Under the pieces are notes generated by a model. It had not been told where the DNA came from. It did not search any database and saw nothing but the letters and a program-made list of their open reading frames with translations. A stretch of 8,625 bases of DNA from Halieaceae bacterium (GTDB lineage: Bacteria; Pseudomonadota; Gammaproteobacteria; Pseudomonadales; Halieaceae): positions 1 to 8,625 of the forward strand of contig WTHO01000008.1 of NCBI GenBank assembly GCA_011523115.1, given 5' to 3'. This document shows, in pieces, positions 1 to 6,395 of the stretch (the first letter of the stretch is position 1; each line of letters opens with the position of its first letter). The translations under genes and the position numbers were made by a program.

Positions 1-1380
1 ATCGCAGCGATGGATATGCTTCAGGGTGGCATGAGCTGGGACGAGATTGCGCAGTTGTCGAAGGCCATCGAGGCGGCGGGTGCGTCGATTATTTCAACGC
101 ACTTTACCTGGCACGAATCTCAGGTGCCGACCATCGCCACCATGGTACCACGGCGCGCCTTTACCGGCGTGACAAAACGGGTGCGCGAGGAAGTTTCGAT
201 CCCGGTCATCACCTCCAATCGCATCAACATGCCCGATGTTGCCGAGGCGGTGCTGGTCGATGGTGACGCGGATCTGGTCTCGATGGCGCGACCGATGCTG
301 GCCGATGCCGAGCTCATGAAAAAGGCGGCAGAGGGGCGAGAGCACGAAATCAACACCTGTATCGCTTGTAATCAGGCCTGTCTCGACCACACGTTTGCCA
401 TGAAGACCACTTCCTGTCTGGTCAATCCACGCGCCTGTCACGAGACCATGATCAAGTGGGGCCCGGCCGCGGCCACAAAAAATATCGCCGTAGTCGGTGC
501 AGGCCCTGCCGGGCTGGCCTATGCCACGGTGGCGGCCGAGCGCGGCCACGCCGTCACACTGTTTGATGCGGCTGATGAAATCGGTGGGCAGTTCAACCTG
601 GCCAAGCAGGTGCCGGGCAAGGAAGAGTTCCACGAGACGCTGCGTTACTACCGTGCGATGCTCGAGAAGTATGCTGTTACCGTGAAACTGGGTGAGCGCG
701 TTGAGGCTGCGCAACTCGCCGCCGCTGGCTTCGACCATGTTGTGGTGGCGACGGGTATCAATCCCCGGGTCCCGGATATCCCCGGCATCGACCACGAGAA
801 AGTGGTGGGCTATATCGACGCGATCAAAGGCAACAAGCCGGTGGGCAAGAAGGTCGCGGTGGTGGGTGCGGGCGGTATCGGCTTTGACGTGACTGAGCTC
901 ATCACCCACGAGGGGACCAGCTCTGCGCTGGATATTGATCTGTTCGCCAAGGAGTGGGGTGTGGATTTCGAGAATCATCCCCGCGGTGGCGTGACCGGTG
1001 TGGAGCCGGTGGTGAGTAAGGCCGACCGTGAGGTGTGGTTGATGCAGCGCAAGGACACCCCCGTTGGTCGGGGTCTGGGTAAGACCACCGGTTGGACGAA
1101 GCGGTTACTGCTCAATCGTCGCGGCGTCAACATGGTCAACGCGGTGGAGTACGTGCGTATTGACGACGCCGGGCTGCACGTATTGATTGGTGGGCAGCCC
1201 AAGACTTTCGAGGTCGACACGGTGATCATTTGCGCCGGGCAGGAACCCGAGCGCAGCCTCTACGACGCGCTGGAGGCTGAGGGCCTGTCTGTTGATCTGG
1301 TCGGCGGTGCCTTTGAAGCTGCCGAGCTCGACGCGAAAACTGCGATTAATCAAGCAACGCAACTCGCCGCGGCGGTGTGA
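1..1380 (+). CDS. fadH: 2,4-dienoyl-CoA reductase [NADPH], C-terminal two-thirds (5' end outside window)
   Basis: This gene encodes the iron-sulfur flavoenzyme that reduces 2,4-dienoyl-CoA with NADPH during beta-oxidation of unsaturated fatty acids in the cytoplasm. The reading frame is open from base 1, so the start is off the left edge. Counting from the first codon, the end of the TIM barrel carries the active-site His38 (WHE). A 4Fe-4S cluster motif follows with Cys120, Cys123, Cys127 and Cys139 (CX2CX3CX11C). An FAD-binding VVGAGPAGL lies near residue 164 and an NADPH-binding VVGAGGIGF near 287. From memory of E. coli FadH (His252; Cys334, 337, 341, 353) the offset is a constant 214, so about 214 residues are missing and the full protein would be about 673 residues, the usual length. 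The catalytic Tyr166 equivalent is out of view. GxGxxG sites, cluster and His are intact, so the enzyme should be functional. No convincing terminator follows. Confidence 0.95.
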   Translation: MAAMDMLQGGMSWDEIAQLSKAIEAAGASIISTHFTWHESQVPTIATMVPRRAFTGVTKRVREEVSIPVITSNRINMPDVAEAVLVDGDADLVSMARPMLADAELMKKAAEGREHEINTCIACNQACLDHTFAMKTTSCLVNPRACHETMIKWGPAAATKNIAVVGAGPAGLAYATVAAERGHAVTLFDAADEIGGQFNLAKQVPGKEEFHETLRYYRAMLEKYAVTVKLGERVEAAQLAAAGFDHVVVATGINPRVPDIPGIDHEKVVGYIDAIKGNKPVGKKVAVVGAGGIGFDVTELITHEGTSSALDIDLFAKEWGVDFENHPRGGVTGVEPVVSKADREVWLMQRKDTPVGRGLGKTTGWTKRLLLNRRGVNMVNAVEYVRIDDAGLHVLIGGQPKTFEVDTVIICAGQEPERSLYDALEAEGLSVDLVGGAFEAAELDAKTAINQATQLAAAV

Positions 1381-1464
1381 CCGGTGCGCGCTGACTGACC
1401 CGCAAGTTTTCGGGGCGGCAGCGGCCGGTTTAGTACATTCGCGCGTGACAGTTGTCCCCTGTGC

Positions 1465-1479
1465 TGGCACTCTGCGCGC
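1465..1479 (+). promoter_or_regulatory. possible sigma-54 (-24/-12) promoter core
   Basis: The hexamer TGGCAC at 1465-1470 is a perfect -24 element, and GC falls at 1478-1479, which keeps the required GG-N10-GC spacing. The -12 element reads GCGC instead of TTGC, so the match is partial. It lies 69 bases upstream of the rubredoxin-reductase start. No activator gene or upstream enhancer site was recognised in the window. Chance occurrence is quite possible. Confidence 0.22.
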
Positions 1480-1481
1480 CG

Positions 1482-1505
1482 TTATCACGAACGCAACTGT
1501 GATAA
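1482..1505. promoter_or_regulatory. operator-like inverted repeat TTATCAC-N10-GTGATAA
   Basis: The arms TTATCAC (1482-1488) and GTGATAA (1499-1505) are perfect reverse complements separated by 10 bases. The arm centres lie 17 bp apart, so a dimeric repressor could contact neighbouring major grooves. The right arm overlaps the extended -10 promoter element at 1498-1506, the expected position for a repressor site. The half-site order (TCAC then GTGA) is opposite to a CRP site (TGTGA-N6-TCACA), so CRP is unlikely. The cognate regulator is unknown. Confidence 0.45.
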
Positions 1506-1506
1506 T
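1498..1506 (+). promoter_or_regulatory. extended -10 promoter for the rubredoxin reductase gene
   Basis: TGTGATAAT combines the TGn extension with GATAAT, five of six matches to TATAAT. No good -35 hexamer sits 16-18 bp upstream, which fits an extended -10 or activator-dependent promoter. The predicted transcript would start near 1513, about 36 bases before the ATG at 1549. The assignment is by eye. Confidence 0.4.
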
Positions 1507-1515
1507 GCCGCCACG

Positions 1516-1528
1516 TTAGTGCCACTAA
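1516..1528. promoter_or_regulatory. 13-bp palindrome in the leader, possible operator
   Basis: TTAGTG (1516-1521), a central C (1522) and CACTAA (1523-1528) form a perfect 6+1+6 palindrome. It lies between the -10 element and the ribosome binding site, at roughly +4 to +16 of the predicted transcript. A hairpin with a one-base loop cannot form well in RNA, so a DNA-binding site for a dimeric protein is the likelier reading. The regulator family is not identifiable. Confidence 0.35.
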
Positions 1529-1548
1529 GATAGAGAGGAAGTTCACCC

Positions 1549-2925
1549 ATGGCCCGTTGGGAATGCATCGTCTGCGGACTGATTTACGACGAGAAAGAGG
1601 GGTGGCCCGAGGATGGGATCGCCCCCGGGACAAAGTGGGAGGACGTTCCCGACGACTGGACCTGCCCGGACTGTGGTGTGGGTAAAGACGATTTCGAATT
1701 GATCCCAGGCTCTGATGAGGGCGAGGCTTCGGCCGACGAGGCGGAGGCTGCGGGCGGCACAGAGTCCAACCTGCGCTCGGTGGTCGTGATTGGTTCGGGC
1801 CTTGCGGGCTACGGCCTCGTGCGCGAGTTGCGCCGCAAGGACGAAGCAGTGGCGATCACGGTGATCACCGCGGACGGCGGGGAGGGCTACTCCAAGCCGA
1901 TGATATCAACGGGTTACACCAAGGACCTCAACGCCGACAAGCTGGCAGCGCAAAGTGCCGCTGAGCTGGCGGAGCAGTTAAACGTGTCGGTGCGTACCCG
2001 CACCCGTGTGGCGAACATCGACACGCAAAAGCAGGTGGTGCAACTTGAAGACGGCGAGACACTGCCCTATAGCGAGCTGGTCCTGGCTCTGGGGGCCGAA
2101 TTGATAAGACCACCCATCGCCGGTGACGCGGCGGAGGATGTGCTTGGCGTCAACGATCTTGATGACTACCGACGTTTTCAGGAGTTGCTCGCGGCGAGAG
2201 GCGCCAAGAAGGTCGCCATTATTGGTGCGGGGCTTATTGGCTGTGAGTTTACCAATGACCTGCTGAATGGCGGTTTCACGGTTGAAGCAGTAGACCCGAT
2301 GGGCTGGTGCCTGCCCACGCTCCTGCCTGAGCGGTCCGGGCGAGCGGTGCAGGCGGCATTGGAAGAAAAAGGCGCGACCTTCCACTTTGGTCCGCTGGCC
2401 ACCGAAGTGAATCGCTCGGGCGAGGGTTACGCGGTGTCGCTCAATGATGGGTCCACGATCGAGGCCGATGCAGTGCTCTGCGCTGTGGGCGTGCGGCCCC
2501 GCACGGGGTTGGCAAGTGACGCCGGGATTGATGCGAACCGCGGTATCGTTACCGACCGACTACTGCGGACCAACGCGCCGAATGTCTACGCGATGGGCGA
2601 TTGCGCCGAAGTGGCGGGGCATGTGCTGGTTTATGTGGCGCCGCTGATGGCGGCGGCGCGAGCGCTGGCTGCAACGCTGGCAGGGGAGCCGACTGAAGTG
2701 AGTTACCCCGCCATGCCGGTGGCGATTAAAACCCCCGCCTGCCCCGTCGTGGTCTCGCCGCCGGCAAAAGACGCTGAGGGCGACTGGCACTTTGAGGGAG
2801 ACGCCCCTGATATCAAGGCGCTGTTCCGATCGGCAGAGGGTGACTTGCTGGGTTTTGCACTGACCGGTCAGGCGGTCAAGGAGCGAATGGCCCTGACCAA
2901 GGAGTTGCCCGCTATCCTCGGCTAA
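1549..2925 (+). CDS. rubredoxin fused to FAD/NAD-dependent rubredoxin reductase
   Basis: This single 458-residue cytoplasmic protein joins both parts of a rubredoxin electron-transfer chain. Residues 1-52 are a rubredoxin: Cys6-Cys9 (CIVC) and Cys39-Cys42 (CPDC) should bind one iron. A flexible acidic linker (about 53-74, rich in Glu, Asp and Ala) leads to a pyridine nucleotide-disulfide oxidoreductase-type reductase. In it are an FAD-binding GSGLAG at 82-87, the YSKPM segment near 114-118 typical of rubredoxin reductases, an NAD-binding GAGLIG at 226-231 and a second FAD motif, YAMGD, at 347-351. The family passes electrons from NADH via FAD to rubredoxin, which commonly feeds AlkB-type hydroxylases; no hydroxylase is in view, so the partner is unknown. 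The start is supported by AGAGGAAG (1534-1541) seven bases before the ATG, and by the rubredoxin domain beginning at residue 4. In Pseudomonas-type systems the two parts are separate genes (rubA, rubB). Confidence 0.92.
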   Translation: MARWECIVCGLIYDEKEGWPEDGIAPGTKWEDVPDDWTCPDCGVGKDDFELIPGSDEGEASADEAEAAGGTESNLRSVVVIGSGLAGYGLVRELRRKDEAVAITVITADGGEGYSKPMISTGYTKDLNADKLAAQSAAELAEQLNVSVRTRTRVANIDTQKQVVQLEDGETLPYSELVLALGAELIRPPIAGDAAEDVLGVNDLDDYRRFQELLAARGAKKVAIIGAGLIGCEFTNDLLNGGFTVEAVDPMGWCLPTLLPERSGRAVQAALEEKGATFHFGPLATEVNRSGEGYAVSLNDGSTIEADAVLCAVGVRPRTGLASDAGIDANRGIVTDRLLRTNAPNVYAMGDCAEVAGHVLVYVAPLMAAARALAATLAGEPTEVSYPAMPVAIKTPACPVVVSPPAKDAEGDWHFEGDAPDIKALFRSAEGDLLGFALTGQAVKERMALTKELPAILG

Positions 2926-2942
2926 GAGGGTAGCCGGCAGAG

Positions 2943-2974
2943 ACAAAAAACCCGCCATCAGGCGGGTTTTTTGT
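2943..2974. terminator. bidirectional Rho-independent terminator
   Basis: A perfect 14-bp inverted repeat (2943-2956 and 2961-2974) has a GC core CCCGCC/GGCGGG, an ATCA loop, and A6 before and T6 after the core. The tracts give a U-run on either strand. It lies 18 bases after the rubredoxin-reductase stop (+) and 18 bases after the receptor stop (-), so it ends both convergent transcripts. Confidence 0.93.
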
Positions 2975-2992
2975 ACTGGGTTCAGTGGGCGC

Positions 2993-5683
2993 TTAGAACT
3001 GGTATCGCAAATCGACGCCGTAGGTCGCAGGTGCGCCCCAATTGCCCAAGCTGAGGCCGAGGTCAGGTCCGAAGTTGAAGCTGAAGCTTCGGTACTCTTC
3101 GTCGGTGATGTTACGACCCCACAGCGCGATGCTCAGCGCCTGGCCATTGTCCATTTCGTGGAGCCAACTGAGTCTGGCGTCGACCAGTGTCCGGGACTGG
3201 TTGACCTCCTGATCAAAGGCCACGGGTACCGGCGTGGGGTAGGCCGCACTTGCGTAGGCGCCTTGAGTCGTTGCAATCGATACCGCGTCATCCTGATAGT
3301 TGGCAACCAACTGCAGGTTGAGCGTACCGTTACCCGCTTTGAGCACATCCCAGTCCATCACAAAAGTGGCCGAACTCTCGGGTAGCATTCCCGGCTGCGC
3401 GCGCACATCGAGGCCTAGGAAGTCCGGGAATTCGTCGAAGTCACCGTCAATAAAGGCATAGGTGGCCTTCAGGCGGAGCGAGGGAGTGACCGCCCAGGCG
3501 GCGTCAATTTCAAAGCCATCCCGAGACGCTTCTGCGGCGTTGTCAGTCTGCTGGGCGAGGTTGCCGCCAGTGGTGTCAATGGTAGACACCTGCATGTCGG
3601 AGTACTCGTAGTTGAAATAGGTGGCGTTAAAGCGCACGCGACCATCCAACAGCATCGACTTGATACCGATTTCCCAGCTCTCCATGTTTTCTTCAGTGAA
3701 GTCATCAGGTGTGCCGGTTTGGCGGTTGAAGTAGCCGTCGTTGAACCCACCTGCGCGGTAGCCGGTGGAGAAGCTGGCGTAGACGTTAATGTCATCCGAG
3801 AAGTAGTACTGGGCGACCAGACGACCCGAGACATCGCTGAAATCATTGCTGAAGCTTTGACCATACACCCCGGGGGTTTCCGGGATTTTCTCGAGATCGG
3901 CGAGATCCCAGTAATAGCCGGCGCCGAGATCAAATGGGATATCGACCGGGTTGCCCATCAGGGCGGAGATGGTCTCCTGAATCGCGACACCAATATAACC
4001 CGCGATGCCCGCGCTACCCGGCGCTGCATCTCGCCAAAGGTAGGTGATTTCCTTTTCTTCGTCGGTGTAGCGCAGACCTGCGGTAAAGGCCCAGTTGGTG
4101 CCGCTGGGGCGCCAGGTGGCCTCGCCGAAGACCGAGGTCGCTTTGGTGTCATGATCGGCAGAGCGACTGTAGCTCGCCGCCAGCGGGAATGTCGGGCTGG
4201 CAATGTTGCGCCACTCAGAGGAGTCGTCAAAGAAGAAAACTCCAGTGGCCCAGTCGACGGTGCCGGTACTGCCGACTAGCTGAAACTCATGTGAGGTCTG
4301 CTTGTAATCGGCATTCGACACCGTATCGAAGATCGGCGCGCGACCGAAATCATTAATGGTATCGACCATGTCGAGTGCCAGCTGAAAGTTATAGCTTGGG
4401 TCGAGGGGTAGGAGGCCCAGTCCGGGAATCGGGATCGCGGGCGGCACGACGCCGCCAAGTAGCGCCCCACCAATGGTTTGCAGCTGCAATTCACCCTGAA
4501 TGCCGCCAATAGCAGAATTGTCCATGCCGTCTAGGTCACTCGACGTGTCTACCTCGACTGTGCGATGACCAAATATGTAGCGGAGTTCCAGCGAGTCATT
4601 GATCTCCCAGGTGGCCCTGAAAGTATCGGTAACGGTCTCCGTTTCAGTAAACGCTACCCCGTCTTTATAGGCATTGCTGGGGACGTTCCCCTTGTCTGCA
4701 AGCTCCCCCGCAGACCAGTTCACAAAGTCATTGGCCCAGCCGAGAAATTGGCCGACCTGAGGGATCTGCAGGACCGGCGCTGGCAGAAAGTTGGCGACGT
4801 AATACGCAATCCCGCCGACCCCTTGGGCGCGGGAGGCGCTGTCCGTCGGTACCCGGGCGTAGTCGCCCTGATAGACACCTGGCTGTACCAGCGCAATGGC
4901 GGGGTTGAAGCCGTTCACGTCGATCATCGGGTCGAGCTCGTTGAGCTCATCTTCTGCATGCGAGTAATCGAAGGTCCAGCGATCTACCGGTCGGACCTGA
5001 AACGCAACCCGGAAGCCCTCACGGTCCAGGTCTTGCGCGCCCGCTTTGCCCTCCGAGGCGCCGTCCCAAAACTCCTCGCGCTCGCGGCTATAGAAAGAGG
5101 CCGACATGCCGATCTTGTCGCCCAGCGGTACGTCGATCCGGCCGCTGAAGGCGCCATAATCATAGTCACCTACGGAGGCGCGCAGGTCGGCGCTGAACTC
5201 AGTGCCGGGCGCTTTAGTGATGAAGTTCAGGGTACCGCCGGTGGAGTTCCGGCCAAAGAGCGTGCCTTGTGGCCCTTTCAAGATCTCGATTCGCGCCAGA
5301 TCGATCATGTCGACACCTGAGCCCTGACCCTTGCCCAGATAAACGCCGTCAATGTACTTGGCCACAGCCGTATCGAGTGAGAGGTTGGTCGAGGCGCCAT
5401 CGCCGATGCCACGGATATTGAAGCCGGGCGAGCCCGCTGACCCCGGTGGAGTATAGCCATACACGCCCGCGACCTGCGTGATGAGATCGTCTGCGCTGTT
5501 GATACCGCGGTCGATAATTTCCTGGTCACTGAGGGTGGTGATCGAGATCGGGGTGTCCTGCAGATTGGCTTCGCGTCGCTCGGCGGTGACGAGTACCTCC
5601 TCGAGTTGAGCGGACGCAGTCTGCGCTGATACGGCTGCCCAAACGGCGGTGGCGAGCAGAGCGCGCTGGGTTAATGGCTTCAT
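2993..5683 (-). CDS. TonB-dependent outer-membrane receptor, substrate unknown
   Basis: This 896-residue receptor would import a ligand across the outer membrane using TonB/ExbBD energy. A signal peptide (1-25, cleaved after AQTASA) is followed directly by a TonB-box-like EEVLVTA (28-34). The plug domain spans about 43-157, with NIRGIG at 89-94 and the conserved KGPQGTLFGRNSTGG at 136-150. A 22-strand barrel should fill the rest, ending LRYQF with the terminal aromatic residue needed for Bam assembly. AGAGGA lies eight bases before the ATG. At 896 residues it is longer than many homologues, owing to three long insertions (about 250-345, 395-455, 552-612) rich in Pro, Gly and hydrophobic residues. 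There is no N-terminal signalling domain of the FecA type. The context with oxidoreductases and an isomerase-like gene suggests a hydrophobic organic ligand rather than a siderophore; this is inference. The strong terminator follows. Confidence 0.93.
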   Translation of the reverse strand: MKPLTQRALLATAVWAAVSAQTASAQLEEVLVTAERREANLQDTPISITTLSDQEIIDRGINSADDLITQVAGVYGYTPPGSAGSPGFNIRGIGDGASTNLSLDTAVAKYIDGVYLGKGQGSGVDMIDLARIEILKGPQGTLFGRNSTGGTLNFITKAPGTEFSADLRASVGDYDYGAFSGRIDVPLGDKIGMSASFYSREREEFWDGASEGKAGAQDLDREGFRVAFQVRPVDRWTFDYSHAEDELNELDPMIDVNGFNPAIALVQPGVYQGDYARVPTDSASRAQGVGGIAYYVANFLPAPVLQIPQVGQFLGWANDFVNWSAGELADKGNVPSNAYKDGVAFTETETVTDTFRATWEINDSLELRYIFGHRTVEVDTSSDLDGMDNSAIGGIQGELQLQTIGGALLGGVVPPAIPIPGLGLLPLDPSYNFQLALDMVDTINDFGRAPIFDTVSNADYKQTSHEFQLVGSTGTVDWATGVFFFDDSSEWRNIASPTFPLAASYSRSADHDTKATSVFGEATWRPSGTNWAFTAGLRYTDEEKEITYLWRDAAPGSAGIAGYIGVAIQETISALMGNPVDIPFDLGAGYYWDLADLEKIPETPGVYGQSFSNDFSDVSGRLVAQYYFSDDINVYASFSTGYRAGGFNDGYFNRQTGTPDDFTEENMESWEIGIKSMLLDGRVRFNATYFNYEYSDMQVSTIDTTGGNLAQQTDNAAEASRDGFEIDAAWAVTPSLRLKATYAFIDGDFDEFPDFLGLDVRAQPGMLPESSATFVMDWDVLKAGNGTLNLQLVANYQDDAVSIATTQGAYASAAYPTPVPVAFDQEVNQSRTLVDARLSWLHEMDNGQALSIALWGRNITDEEYRSFSFNFGPDLGLSLGNWGAPATYGVDLRYQF

Positions 5684-5832
5684 TAGGAAATTCCTCTCAT
5701 GTGGTGTTATTCGTATCCGGTGATCAGGGGGTCGCCGGGTATTAGCGAGATCTTTGTCTCACTTTTGTATAGGCGCAGTATCCTTGAAAAGCTTACGCAG
5801 ACAACGATAGAGCCTAGTCCATTTGAGTAATA

Positions 5833-5849
5833 TGGCACTATTTATGCCA
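5833..5849. promoter_or_regulatory. inverted repeat with sigma-54-like spacing upstream of the receptor gene
   Basis: TGGCA (5833-5837) and TGCCA (5845-5849) are perfect reverse complements separated by seven bases, in the 241-bp gap before the receptor gene. Both strands show GG-N10-GC. The plus strand reads TGGCAC-N5-ATGC, one base from the sigma-54 consensus but with no plus-strand gene downstream. The minus strand reads TGGCAT-N5-GTGC, two bases off, and points at the receptor start about 150 bases away. It may be a weak sigma-54 promoter or simply a protein-binding palindrome. In the rest of the gap a poor sigma-70-like pair (TTGTCT, 16 bp, GATACT, minus strand, about 5780-5807) was the only other candidate. 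Confidence 0.28.
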
Positions 5850-5924
5850 ATTGTCTAACGCAGGTCTAAAAGAGGCCAGCCAGCAGGGCCGGTGACTCGA
5901 GGGCCTTCAATTACAGGGCGTTAA

Positions 5925-6350
5925 TCACTCACCGTGGTTGGCTGTCATTGCCGAGACGGCCGCCTGAAGATCCCAGTAGGCGCGCAATGTGTGAATTTTT
6001 CCCTGCTCGTTGAGGTGATAGATCACCATCACGTCGATATTGACTGATTGCCCGCCAACCTGATTACTTGCCACCATCCAACAGGCGCAGCTGCCCGGGC
6101 CACTGGGAATGCGCAGGCGTGAGTCGAAGGTAGTTTCGGCGGGTGCAATCACGTTGTCCCAGAACCACTCGATGGCGGCCCTGCCGCGAAAGCCTTCACC
6201 GGCGGGGTCATAGGGCGAGGGCCCCACCGGATCCTGAAGCCAGGCGTCCTCGGCAAACTGATCAAGCCACGCGGATTTGTCGCCGGTCTCGGCTGCGCGT
6301 ATCGAGGTGAGGTGCGCGTTAACTGCCGGGTGAGAAGTATCTGGGGTCAT
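5925..6350 (-). CDS. SnoaL/ketosteroid-isomerase-like (NTF2-fold) protein
   Basis: This 141-residue protein has the pattern of the SnoaL-like/NTF2 superfamily. An N-terminal helix pair (about 8-35) leads to FAEDAWLQDPVG (32-43), which resembles the FADDATVEDPVG of Comamonas delta5-3-ketosteroid isomerase, then a GRAAIEWFW helix (56-64) and paired strands ending YHLNEQGKIHTLRAYWD (111-127). Asp40 corresponds to the catalytic base Asp38 of that isomerase. By eye the oxyanion-hole residues are not kept: Tyr14 aligns with Ser16 and Asp99 with about Val109. It may therefore isomerise a different substrate, or be another NTF2-type enzyme such as an epoxide hydrolase. There is no signal peptide, so it acts in the cytoplasm. 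The ATG follows GGAG (6359-6362) by eight bases, and the gene starts 45 bases after the DUF1214 gene ends, so the two are probably co-transcribed. Confidence 0.75.
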   Translation of the reverse strand: MTPDTSHPAVNAHLTSIRAAETGDKSAWLDQFAEDAWLQDPVGPSPYDPAGEGFRGRAAIEWFWDNVIAPAETTFDSRLRIPSGPGSCACWMVASNQVGGQSVNIDVMVIYHLNEQGKIHTLRAYWDLQAAVSAMTANHGE

Positions 6351-6395
6351 GGGTTTGGCTCCCGGTGGCAGGTGTGGGCTATAGCGGCGTTGTCA

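Noticed and set aside
94..978. Long minus-strand open frame (294 codons) opposite fadH
   Set aside because: It lies wholly inside a clear fadH frame with conserved Cys and nucleotide-binding motifs. Its translation shows no family pattern and is rich in His, Arg and Gly, as expected for the antisense of GC-rich codons.
1381..1440. Terminator after fadH
   Set aside because: Only short imperfect GC stems are present and there is no T-run after them. A Rho-independent terminator cannot be supported.
4565..5320. Plus-strand open frame (251 codons) opposite the receptor gene
   Set aside because: It overlaps the plug and early barrel of a well-supported TonB-dependent receptor. No ribosome binding site or recognisable domain was seen, so it is a shadow.
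5685..5695. Palindrome AGGAAATTCCT overlapping the receptor's ribosome binding site
   Set aside because: The arms are five bases with a single central base, so an RNA hairpin would have no usable loop. It is largely made of the Shine-Dalgarno sequence itself and is probably chance.
5870..5920. Possible terminator after the isomerase-like gene
   Set aside because: On the minus strand GGCC, nine bases, GGCC then TCTTTT could fold, but the stem is only four base pairs. It is too weak to call, and read-through into the receptor gene remains possible.
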